Source of the DNA: Lachnospiraceae bacterium
GTDB taxonomy: Bacteria > Bacillota > Clostridia > Lachnospirales > Lachnospiraceae
DNA length: 44,977 nt
NCBI GenBank assembly: GCA_017626095.1
Contig: JAGAJL010000005.1
Coordinates: 1 to 44,977, forward strand
Reading direction: 5' to 3'
Shown: positions 20,381 to 27,350 of the stretch, in pieces
Layout of the letters: each line of letters opens with the position of its first letter
How positions within the stretch are numbered: position 1 is the first letter of the stretch
Translations under genes and position numbers: made by a program
Notes under the pieces: generated by a model
Told to the model about the DNA's origin: nothing
Databases searched by the model: none
Seen by the model: only the letters and a program-made list of their open reading frames with translations

Positions 20381-20409
20381 TTGTGAGAATAAGATAATAG
20401 GTTTATTAT
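20381..20409 (+). promoter_or_regulatory. Possible sigma-A promoter of the FliD-like gene
   Basis: TTGTGA (20381-20386), 17 bp, TATTAT (20404-20409) on the plus strand, about 75 bases before the start codon. No sigma-28 motif is visible here. Confidence 0.4.
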
Positions 20410-20485
20410 ATTCATTACTATGCCCTGGCAGGACAACGGATTTGTCAAGACTGTCAATCATTCAAGGAAGAAAGGAGGGGGCGTT

Positions 20486-21793
20486 ATGGCTGATCTGGCT
20501 GCATTAACCGGTGTATACAATCACTATCTGACCACCTATGCACCAAAGAGCAATTCTGCTTTGGACACTCATAAAAAGAGTGAGCTTCGAGGCATTTATA
20601 ATTCCATCGTCAAAATAAATAAAGAATCCCCTCTGTACATTCTGGATGACAGTGCAGATTCCAAAGCCTATGCCATCGGGTTAAAAGAAGACGCCAGAGA
20701 ATTGCAGCATACGCTGACTTCTCTCGGAGGACTCAATGAAGAGGAACTGCTAAACAAAAAAATAGCCTATTCAACCAACGAGTCCATCGCATCTGTCAAA
20801 TATATCGGTGGCAGTGCTTCATCCAATATGGCTCCGGAGCTTTCCATTGAAGTCAAATCGTTGGCATCTCCTCAGATCAATTTAGGAAAATATCTGCCTT
20901 CCAATTCGCAGATTGAATTAGAGCCCGATACCTATTCCTTCGATTTGGGCATCAATGATTTTAATTATGAATTCCAGTTCCAAATCCGACCGGATGATAC
21001 CAACCGAGATGTACAGGAACGTCTTCAGAGACTGATTAATAATGCCGACATCGGTGTTTATGCTGAAATTTCCGAAGACGAAGAAGGCAACAGTTCTTTA
21101 AAACTAACTTCACAAAAAAACGGCATGCCGGAAAACAAAGAAGCCGTATTTCATGTTTCCGATAATCAGACCAGCAAAACATCCGGAGTGGTAGATCTTT
21201 TAGGCATCGGAACGATGACCAGGATGCCTTCCAATGCCGAGTTTGTTTTAAATGGTGTGGAACACACTTCCACAGCCAATGCCTTTACCATCGAAAAAAT
21301 GTATGAAATCAATCTAAACGGTATCAGCCCAACCGAGGGAGAAACCGCAACCATCGGCATCAAACCGGATACCGAAAGTCTGATAGAAAACATGCGCCAG
21401 TTGTTTGGCGGATACAATCAGTTTTTAAGATCCACTTTGGAATATACACAAAAGCACCCAAAGAGCAATCAGCTTTTGAGCGAAATGTGGCACATCGCCG
21501 GCGAATATGCCGCTCCGCTTTCCGATATCGGCGTCAACATCACCGAAGACGGCAGCGTCGATTTCAATGAGGAAGCAATGCAGAAGGCTATCGCAGACGG
21601 TTCCATGAATCAGGGATTTAAAGATATCCAGGATTTTGCCAAAGACTTGTATCGCAAATCCAACCAGATTGCTCTCAACCCTATGAATTATGTAGAAAAA
21701 ACCATTGTTGCTTACAAAAATCCGGGCAAAAATTTTGCCACACCATATATTACGAGTGCATATAGCGGAATGTTATTTAACAGTTATTGTTAA
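20486..21793 (+). CDS. FliD-like flagellar filament-cap paralogue
   Basis: This 435-residue protein starts at ATG 20486 behind AAAGGAGGGGG. It resembles FliD in its middle: VKSLASPQ is reminiscent of FliD_N. The stretch LLGIGTMTRMPSNAEFVLNG continuing to VEHTSTANAF and ends of the type INLNGISP resemble the flagellin_IN/FliD core. The C-terminus (about 350-435) is helical, as expected for a filament-cap or hook-associated protein. A canonical fliD exists at 37326-38846, so this is a divergent second copy. It lies outside the flagellar block and has no visible sigma-28 promoter. It could cap another filament, be an alternative cap or serve a non-flagellar role. Confidence 0.6.
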   Translation: MADLAALTGVYNHYLTTYAPKSNSALDTHKKSELRGIYNSIVKINKESPLYILDDSADSKAYAIGLKEDARELQHTLTSLGGLNEEELLNKKIAYSTNESIASVKYIGGSASSNMAPELSIEVKSLASPQINLGKYLPSNSQIELEPDTYSFDLGINDFNYEFQFQIRPDDTNRDVQERLQRLINNADIGVYAEISEDEEGNSSLKLTSQKNGMPENKEAVFHVSDNQTSKTSGVVDLLGIGTMTRMPSNAEFVLNGVEHTSTANAFTIEKMYEINLNGISPTEGETATIGIKPDTESLIENMRQLFGGYNQFLRSTLEYTQKHPKSNQLLSEMWHIAGEYAAPLSDIGVNITEDGSVDFNEEAMQKAIADGSMNQGFKDIQDFAKDLYRKSNQIALNPMNYVEKTIVAYKNPGKNFATPYITSAYSGMLFNSYC

Positions 21794-21824
21794 GATATTC
21801 TAATAGCCGCAAATGCAATATTGA

Positions 21825-21861
21825 GAAATCCGGTTAATACAATGCAGGAAATCCGGTTAAT
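21825..21861. repeat. Short direct repeat after the FliD-like gene
   Basis: GAAATCCGGTTAAT occurs at 21825-21838 and 21848-21861 (23-bp period) in the 3' intergenic region. No function is evident. Confidence 0.5.
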
Positions 21862-21900
21862 GAAAAAATAAAATATCTAAAAGATAAAACAGGTATGTTA

Positions 21901-21934
21901 AAAGGCCGTTGTCAAAAGCAACGACCTTTTTATA
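21901..21934 (+). terminator. Terminator between convergent genes
   Basis: AAAGG-CGTTG pairs with CAACG-CCTTT around TCAAAAG and is followed by TTTTTATAT. It serves the FliD-like gene. On the minus strand the following TTTTAAC is weaker, so it may also serve the CMP-sugar synthetase gene. Confidence 0.75.
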
Positions 21935-22036
21935 TCTCATTATATCTCATGAAAATTATCTTTTCCATATTATGCCACTATCAATTGTGGCAATAATCTT
22001 TCGCAATCAATTCTGCAATCAATCATTTTATTGGTG

Positions 22037-23047
22037 TTATGAAAATTCATCATACAAAAAATTCATATCCAAGAACTTATCATCAATATAATAATCTGCA
22101 TTGGGTTTGCCCATCTTTAACTCGTGATATTTAACGCCCCAGTCCTTCATCTGCTTTTCGGTAACCGGTCTCCAGTCAATTCCCGTTACATATCCTCTTG
22201 CCGTAAATAAGACAATCCGGTTCCCCATATCATACAGGTGATTCACAATCGCAATCATTCTTTCATTGGGCAAGGCCTGTCCATAATCAAGATCTTCCCT
22301 TTTTAGTGCAATCACACCGTCAATGTCAAACACAAACTGCTTTCCGCCTTCTTTGATGTCCATATAGGTGGATACACGTGCAAAGTCCTTTTCCGTGTCC
22401 ACATCGTACATGTCTTTCATGACATATCCTTTGATTTTGTGACCGGTCATGGAATTGTATTCAAAAATATTGCGTGGGCGGAGCAAATCGGTATTCCCAT
22501 TTTGATAATATGTCTTGGGCAGTTCCTGTCTGGGCATATTATACGCCTCCGGAATGTCCTTTAAAATCGGCTCAATCTCTCCATCGTCTTTTAAATACCA
22601 CATTTTATGCGGAACGACTTCGTTTTCTTTAATGCTCCGGACTGCATCTACCGTATCATCTTCAAGCATAATCTCAATCATCTTATCGATTTCTGCCGGA
22701 TCACGATAAGGATCCGTCGGTCGAAGCTGCACAATAATATCCGGTTCATATTCTTCATTTTCTTTTAACCATGTGAGTGCATGTCTGAAAACATCCAAAT
22801 CAAGAGCAGTATCCGTCGCAAACTCAGCCGGTCTTAAAAATGGCGTCTCCGCACCATACTCTCTGGCAATTGCGGCATACTCTTTGCTGTCTGTCGTAAC
22901 AATAATACGATTGATATATTTGCTCTTTTTTGCATGCTCAATAGAATATGCCAACATCGGCTTTCCATTAATCAAACGGATATTTTTGTTTTTCACGCTT
23001 TTCGACCCACTGCGAGCCGGAATCAGCGCTAAGATTTTTTCATTCAT
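22037..23047 (-). CDS. CMP-sugar synthetase (NeuA/PseF-like) fused to HAD phosphatase
   Basis: This 336-residue bifunctional protein has two parts. Residues 1-225 form an acylneuraminate-type cytidylyltransferase (LIPARSGSKSVKNKN about 7-21, VTTDS, LRPTDPYR). It would activate a nonulosonic acid or similar sugar as the CMP derivative. Residues 230-336 form a HAD domain of the EcbF/BcbF capsule-phosphatase type (FDIDGV about 239, FTARG about 282, GKPNADYYIDD about 318-328). Both catalytic aspartates of DxD are present. Such enzymes feed flagellar or surface glycosylation. The synthase and aminotransferase genes are not in the window. The ribosome site (AGGA) is modest. Confidence 0.8.
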   Translation of the reverse strand: MNEKILALIPARSGSKSVKNKNIRLINGKPMLAYSIEHAKKSKYINRIIVTTDSKEYAAIAREYGAETPFLRPAEFATDTALDLDVFRHALTWLKENEEYEPDIIVQLRPTDPYRDPAEIDKMIEIMLEDDTVDAVRSIKENEVVPHKMWYLKDDGEIEPILKDIPEAYNMPRQELPKTYYQNGNTDLLRPRNIFEYNSMTGHKIKGYVMKDMYDVDTEKDFARVSTYMDIKEGGKQFVFDIDGVIALKREDLDYGQALPNERMIAIVNHLYDMGNRIVLFTARGYVTGIDWRPVTEKQMKDWGVKYHELKMGKPNADYYIDDKFLDMNFLYDEFS

Positions 23048-23091
23048 AAAGTCTCAGTCCTGTTTGTTATATGTCAGAGCGTTAATCTCAT

Positions 23092-23166
23092 TTTATAATG
23101 TTGGGGGCAAATGGCATTTTGCCCCATGATACCAACGGATTGCTACGCACTTTTGCCCCTGATATC
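23092..23166. repeat. Dispersed palindromic repeat, copy 2 (extended)
   Basis: TTTATAATGTTGGGGGCAAA leads into ATTTTGCCCCATGATACCAA, nearly as in copy 1. A further 30 bases on, CTTTTGCCCCTGATATCA repeats the right half, separated by CGGATTGCTACGCA. So this copy is one and a half units. It separates the CMP-sugar synthetase gene from the small XRE gene. Confidence 0.75.
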
Positions 23167-23169
23167 ATT

Positions 23170-23511
23170 TTATTTTGCTCTGTACTTTTTAATCGAAGCA
23201 AAATCTTCCATTAAATCAAGTATCTTGTCTTTGCCTTCCTGATTCAATTTCACATAATATGACATGACACGATTTTCCATAAGCTGCTCTGAAAGAGATG
23301 ATTCAGCCAAAGGCTTTAACGTCACCGGATTCAGATTCAACCTATCACAGATACGGATGACGGTTCCATATGCCATACCTTCAATACCTCGATCCAGTGC
23401 AGTCACCAAAGTACTATAGGGAATCTTCATTTCTATAGCAAACTGTCTGACACTCTTATACTGACTTAATATTTCTTTTTTCAGCAATTTTGCTTTTGCT
23501 AAATTCGTCAT
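23170..23511 (-). CDS. Small XRE-type HTH regulator
   Basis: This 113-residue protein has an HTH at about 20-60 (VRQFAIEMKIPYSTLVTALD, then MAYGTVIRICDRLNLNP) and a helical C-terminus (about 75-110). I use ATG 23511 with GGAGG just upstream; the alternative TTG start at 23529 would precede that site. It looks like a Lachnospiraceae-type small transcription regulator, and its target is unknown. It is followed by the repeat and preceded by the LytTR gene on the same strand (115-base gap). Confidence 0.7.
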   Translation of the reverse strand: MTNLAKAKLLKKEILSQYKSVRQFAIEMKIPYSTLVTALDRGIEGMAYGTVIRICDRLNLNPVTLKPLAESSLSEQLMENRVMSYYVKLNQEGKDKILDLMEDFASIKKYRAK

Positions 23512-23626
23512 AGCTCTTCCTCCAATCAAAATTATACAATGAAATACATTTCATTCCCCTTGCTTTCTCATTATATATAATTCTGAAACAGAAGTATAGT
23601 CAAATTGGACGAAAAATATCATCATT

Positions 23627-24385
23627 TCACACTTTTTTAACAAATTTAGCCATGCATGAGCTCCAATAATCCCGAAAGGCATCTTCAAAGTTCTTTCCCT
23701 TTGAACGGGAGATACTCAAAATACTGCCGTCTTCCATTTCCACCTGTGTTCCGCTGTAATTCTCCACATATTCCAAATTAATAAAATAACTATTATGCGC
23801 ATAGGCAAAGCTGCAGCGTCCAACGGTGTCAAACAGTTCGGACAATTTCGCACTGTTACGCATTTCCGCAGCAATCCTGCCATGCTCCGTTTTGGGATTT
23901 AAATGTATGATACTGCCATGCTTAGCAATGGAAACATACATAATATCAGAAGGTGATATCTTATAGGAAACTTTTCCATTCCATCCCCAAATAAAGGTTT
24001 TATTTTTCACCAATTCGGCATAAGCAACCACATCCCGGATTGCCATGATGTTTTTCACCGAAATATCTCTCTCATACAAACAGCGAAAAGGTTTCAACTT
24101 TAACAATTCCGCATCAATCAACCCATCCTTTGAAACCAGAACCAATATACATGATGGAAGTCTTTTTTGAAACAGTTTCAGAATCTCCTGTTCATCCTGC
24201 ATTGCCAGTTCGGCATCAATAATCAGGACATCCACACTTTTATCTTTGGAAAAATCCTGCAGAATGCGCCCTTTATTATAATAGGTAAAAACTACTGAAC
24301 TTCCGTAGAGCGTTTCCTTATAAATCAAATCTTTAATCACTTTTGCATATTGCGTATTTCCATGATAAATTGCCACTCTCAACAT
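23627..24385 (-). CDS. LytTR-family response regulator with a degenerate receiver
   Basis: This 252-residue protein has an N-terminal receiver-like domain (1-115) and a C-terminal LytTR DNA-binding domain (about 140-245: ISPSDIMYVSIAKHGSIIHL, FAYAHNSYFINLEYVENYSG). A candidate phospho-acceptor lies in LIIDAEL (about 55). The usual acidic pair after the first strand is replaced by YHG, so phosphorylation may be impaired. No histidine kinase lies nearby. GGAGGG precedes ATG 24385. LytTR regulators of this type often control cell-surface genes. It is divergent from the XRE/S24-like gene, with 189 bases between. Confidence 0.75.
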   Translation of the reverse strand: MLRVAIYHGNTQYAKVIKDLIYKETLYGSSVVFTYYNKGRILQDFSKDKSVDVLIIDAELAMQDEQEILKLFQKRLPSCILVLVSKDGLIDAELLKLKPFRCLYERDISVKNIMAIRDVVAYAELVKNKTFIWGWNGKVSYKISPSDIMYVSIAKHGSIIHLNPKTEHGRIAAEMRNSAKLSELFDTVGRCSFAYAHNSYFINLEYVENYSGTQVEMEDGSILSISRSKGKNFEDAFRDYWSSCMAKFVKKV

Positions 24386-24574
24386 AAACTTCCCTCCAAT
24401 TTTAGACCAGATTACAGATTTGCTCATTATTGACTTATAATCTTCCGTGCAATATACTTGAAAAGAGTTACAAAACACGATTTTCTTTTCACAAATTTAC
24501 TTTGATTTTGTTAAAAAATCGTTTTTCATGTATTTTTCTTAAATTTATCATTCTTTTAGAAAGGGAAAAAGTCT

Positions 24575-25360
24575 ATGAAAAAAGAAACTTCAGATTATTT
24601 TGAACCAGAATTCTCTTTAGAAAAAGATTTGAATATTGAAACTCTTAAGCACAACATTGAGAAGTATATGAGATTCGCCAATATAACGATAAAAGAGCTC
24701 TCAGAGGCAGCAAATATTCCCTTTGCTACATTAAATAACCTGCTCTACAGCAAAACACATAAAGACTGTAAATTGTCGACTGTCATCAATTTAGCCAGAG
24801 CAATGGGTATTTCTGTTGATGAATTGCTCGGATGTGTTGCCATGTCTGAGGAGGAGCATCATCTCATCTCTTCCATGCGCAGACTTCCAACACGCACAAA
24901 ATACATGGTAAATTGGTTTTTAGATTATCAGATTCAGTTATCCACTGCTTATAATTTCGAAAAGCAAAAGATTATTAATGTGATGTATCCCCAGCTTGAA
25001 TACTCCAATAATCTTTTACCTTCCGATGATTTTCGTCCATTGGACATCTCCAACTATCCGATTGAAATCAAAACCAAAGTTTTCACAGGGATGTGCGTAT
25101 CATGCGATTATTATATGCCAAACTACTGTCCCTATGACATTCTGCTGATTGCCAACGACAGACCGGCAAAGCCAAATGAAATCTGTGTTGTCGTAAACTA
25201 TGGTCATATTCATCTGGCTAAGCGAATAGAAAGACATAATAAAGGAGAAATATCTGTCCAGTACGTCAGTCTGCGCGACGGTCTTGTCCGCGCAACAGAT
25301 AAGGAAATAGAAATGGTAATCGGTTATGTGGCAGAGGTGTATCATGATTTAAGGGGGTGA
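24575..25360 (+). CDS. XRE regulator with a degenerate S24/LexA-like tail
   Basis: This 261-residue protein has an HTH at about 24-85 (NIEKYMRFANITIKELSEAA then LSTVINLARAMGISVDELLG). Its C-terminal part (about 170-255) reads MPNYCPYDILLIANDRPAKP ... CVVVNYGHIHLAKRIE and resembles the S24 peptidase core. A lysine is in the expected place, but Tyr stands where the catalytic serine should be, so autocleavage is doubtful. It may instead sense a ligand or dimerise. The ribosome site is AGAAAGGG. It converges with the small partner gene, overlapping it by 12 bases. Confidence 0.65.
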   Translation: MKKETSDYFEPEFSLEKDLNIETLKHNIEKYMRFANITIKELSEAANIPFATLNNLLYSKTHKDCKLSTVINLARAMGISVDELLGCVAMSEEEHHLISSMRRLPTRTKYMVNWFLDYQIQLSTAYNFEKQKIINVMYPQLEYSNNLLPSDDFRPLDISNYPIEIKTKVFTGMCVSCDYYMPNYCPYDILLIANDRPAKPNEICVVVNYGHIHLAKRIERHNKGEISVQYVSLRDGLVRATDKEIEMVIGYVAEVYHDLRG

Positions 25361-25750
25361 CATTTCCGTTAAATCAATCGTCTTCACATGATTGCAAATA
25401 TCGGCAAAAGATCTTGCCCCAAAATCCTCAAAACGCACCCAGTAATTATCCAAATTGTTGTTGCCATTGTTATGCATGATGTAAAGATCAAAATCAAATC
25501 GTTTCATCCCGATTGCATTCAGATGCTCTCTGTAAAACATGCATCCTTCTTTCATGGTGCGTCTTTCAAAAAACTCATTGATATTCCCATAGGTTATGCC
25601 ATACAACGCCAGTTCCGGCGGGAACAGCCTTCCGCCGCTTAAATTTTCAGCTTTTATCAATTGCCTATCCTTTATTTCAAAGTCCAAAAGCGGTTCATCT
25701 AAATAATAAAGAATTCCCTTTAAATTATTAATCAATCGCACTTCTGCCAT
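25349..25750 (-). CDS. Small partner protein of the HipA-like kinase
   Basis: This 133-residue protein starts at ATG 25750, inside the last 19 bases of the kinase gene. The overlap implies translational coupling. The second half (NINEFFERRTMKEG, then FDFDLYIMHNN and NYWVRFEDFG) follows a pattern I associate with the N-terminal accessory module of clostridial HipA/CtkA-like kinases. A HipS-like accessory or neutralising role is therefore possible, as in HipBST systems. I do not recognise a named family with certainty. The 3' end overlaps the convergent XRE gene by 12 bases. Confidence 0.5.
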   Translation of the reverse strand: MAEVRLINNLKGILYYLDEPLLDFEIKDRQLIKAENLSGGRLFPPELALYGITYGNINEFFERRTMKEGCMFYREHLNAIGMKRFDFDLYIMHNNGNNNLDNYWVRFEDFGARSFADICNHVKTIDLTEMSPP

Positions 25751-27027
25751 AAAATAAAAACCCTTTCCAAATATTCCTTTGCAAATGGCGTCATCCACAA
25801 ACTGTTTATCTCCAATTTTCGAAGGTTGGGGAAACGCGCAAGAAGATCAAATTCTTTGTCTATCATACGCAACATATCAAACGGATCTTCTCCGTACGGA
25901 GCCACATACACATTCATCATTGCATCATCAAATGTGCCATAACTATCTTTATAACAATCGTGTTCAAAAAGTCCCATTCCATTATCAAAAATAGCCGGGA
26001 TTTCATATTTTCCGGTATAAGAGTTAAAAAACAAACCAAAATTTTTCGTATGCCTATCAACATTTGCCACCAGACAGTCAATCAGGGCGAGATTCAACAT
26101 ATATTGCAAAGTATCTTCATAAGATAAATCCCCTGCAGCCGCAAGCTTTTGCGCACACCATTTCATTTTACCAATGGCATTCAGGCAAATAAACTCTTCA
26201 TCATTGGAAGAAAGTCCCATTCTTTCCAGAAGTCTTTCAAAAGATATAAACGTATATCCATCCAACTCGAAATTTTTCGAGAATACTGCTTTATAAGACT
26301 GATTACCATAAATAAACTCACATTCTCTCTGCTCAATACAAGAAATCCCAAGCTGACAGCAAAAGTCTGACGCAATCAATTCAACCGCCCAGTCATCCAT
26401 ACGCTTCCCGCCGATAACAGCTTGAGATTTTACAAAAAATCGTCTATCATCAGACAATGCTTTTAACTGATAACCATCCGTATCCGTCCTTTGAAACAAA
26501 AGATTTCGACTTGAGAAGTGAAACTGCGGCATCCGTTGCGAATCAGAAAGAGAAATCAATTGTAAATGCCCCTTCGCCATTCCCAAAACATCATCCAAAG
26601 AAAACGTATCCTTAAATACATCCTGACAAATAAATTCTTTTACCGGTCTTTGTGTTCCGAGCTCCCTTGTATAAAAAAACTCATTTTGCAGCAATTCTCT
26701 TAATGAATTCCAATCCGGATTTGAATCTGCCCCAAAGGCTCTGTCGGACATTTTCAATGCATAATCAATGAAATAAAAACACTCATGAGCAACATCAATC
26801 ACAATTTTGGTTGCACATGAGCCATCAATAACATAATCAAGAACCAGACGCTCCTCCCCATCCGCCTTCAGCCTCTTATACAGTGCCTGTCTCGAAATGC
26901 CATACTCATGCGCAAGATCCGATATCTTTTCTCCTGTACTGATGCGATGCTTTATCACATCCATTGTCTCTTTATCTATTTTGGGTTTTCGACCGGCTCC
27001 TCGTATATTTTTCACAAAGTTCTCCAT
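25732..27027 (-). CDS. HipA-like kinase with an N-terminal HTH
   Basis: This 431-residue protein carries a resolvase-type HTH at about 10-55 (GRKPKIDKE, then ISDLAHEYGISRQALYKRL). A variable region (about 60-195) with RAFG and PDW motifs follows, then a HipA-type kinase domain. The likely beta-3 lysine is in FFVKSQ (about 202), the catalytic loop is NVDRHTKNF (about 325) and the metal-binding Asp is in IFDNGMG (about 347). All three key elements are present, so it should be active. HipA kinases are toxins of type II systems that phosphorylate translation factors. Here the DNA-binding function, normally in separate HipB, is fused in. The start has no strong ribosome site. Confidence 0.7.
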   Translation of the reverse strand: MENFVKNIRGAGRKPKIDKETMDVIKHRISTGEKISDLAHEYGISRQALYKRLKADGEERLVLDYVIDGSCATKIVIDVAHECFYFIDYALKMSDRAFGADSNPDWNSLRELLQNEFFYTRELGTQRPVKEFICQDVFKDTFSLDDVLGMAKGHLQLISLSDSQRMPQFHFSSRNLLFQRTDTDGYQLKALSDDRRFFVKSQAVIGGKRMDDWAVELIASDFCCQLGISCIEQRECEFIYGNQSYKAVFSKNFELDGYTFISFERLLERMGLSSNDEEFICLNAIGKMKWCAQKLAAAGDLSYEDTLQYMLNLALIDCLVANVDRHTKNFGLFFNSYTGKYEIPAIFDNGMGLFEHDCYKDSYGTFDDAMMNVYVAPYGEDPFDMLRMIDKEFDLLARFPNLRKLEINSLWMTPFAKEYLERVFILWQKCD

Positions 27028-27100
27028 TCTATCGCATTTCGCTGGTGGTACAAATAGTAATGAAAGTCCTGCTTTCTTTTACACTATGCCTATATATAGA

Positions 27101-27130
27101 AGTATACAAAAGAGAGGTTTGTTTTGTCAA
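27101..27130 (-). promoter_or_regulatory. Sigma-A promoter of the HipA-like operon
   Basis: TTGACA (27130-27125) and TATACT (27106-27101), spacer 18 bp, lie about 75 bases upstream of the kinase start. AT-rich palindromes (GTATAC, CCTATATATAG) overlap and follow the -10 box and could bind the HTH. Confidence 0.65.
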
Positions 27131-27134
27131 TAAA

Positions 27135-27312
27135 TTAATAAATTGACAGCAACTCCCTTACATCACAATGCAATGCCTGTGTATATCCGGCATAAGCCCT
27201 CAGCCTTTTTAATCTGGATATTTCTGCATTCTTTTTTGAAAGAACTATAGCATCAAACGCAGCAGCCACTTTTGTCTCATCAAATCAATCATATATGTTC
27301 CCTGACAGACAT
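27135..27312 (-). pseudogene. Decayed small ORF downstream of the glycosyltransferase gene
   Basis: ATG 27312 has a well-spaced AAAGGA and reads MSVREHI before a stop. After a one-base frame change and one TGA, the frame continues for 49 codons without interruption (FDETKVAAAFDAIVLSKKN ... AYAGYTQALHCDVRELLSIY) to 27135. The charged, helical text looks like a real protein, so I read this as a frameshifted remnant of a roughly 60-residue gene. No family recognised. It ends next to the promoter of the HipA-like operon. Confidence 0.4.
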
Positions 27313-27350
27313 CGGTCTTTTCCTTTCAAAAAAGCTGTTTTGCCCTCTGA

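Noticed and set aside
21515-21535. CCGATATCGG as a sigma-28 box
   Set aside because: It lies inside the FliD-like coding region and has no -35 element before it.
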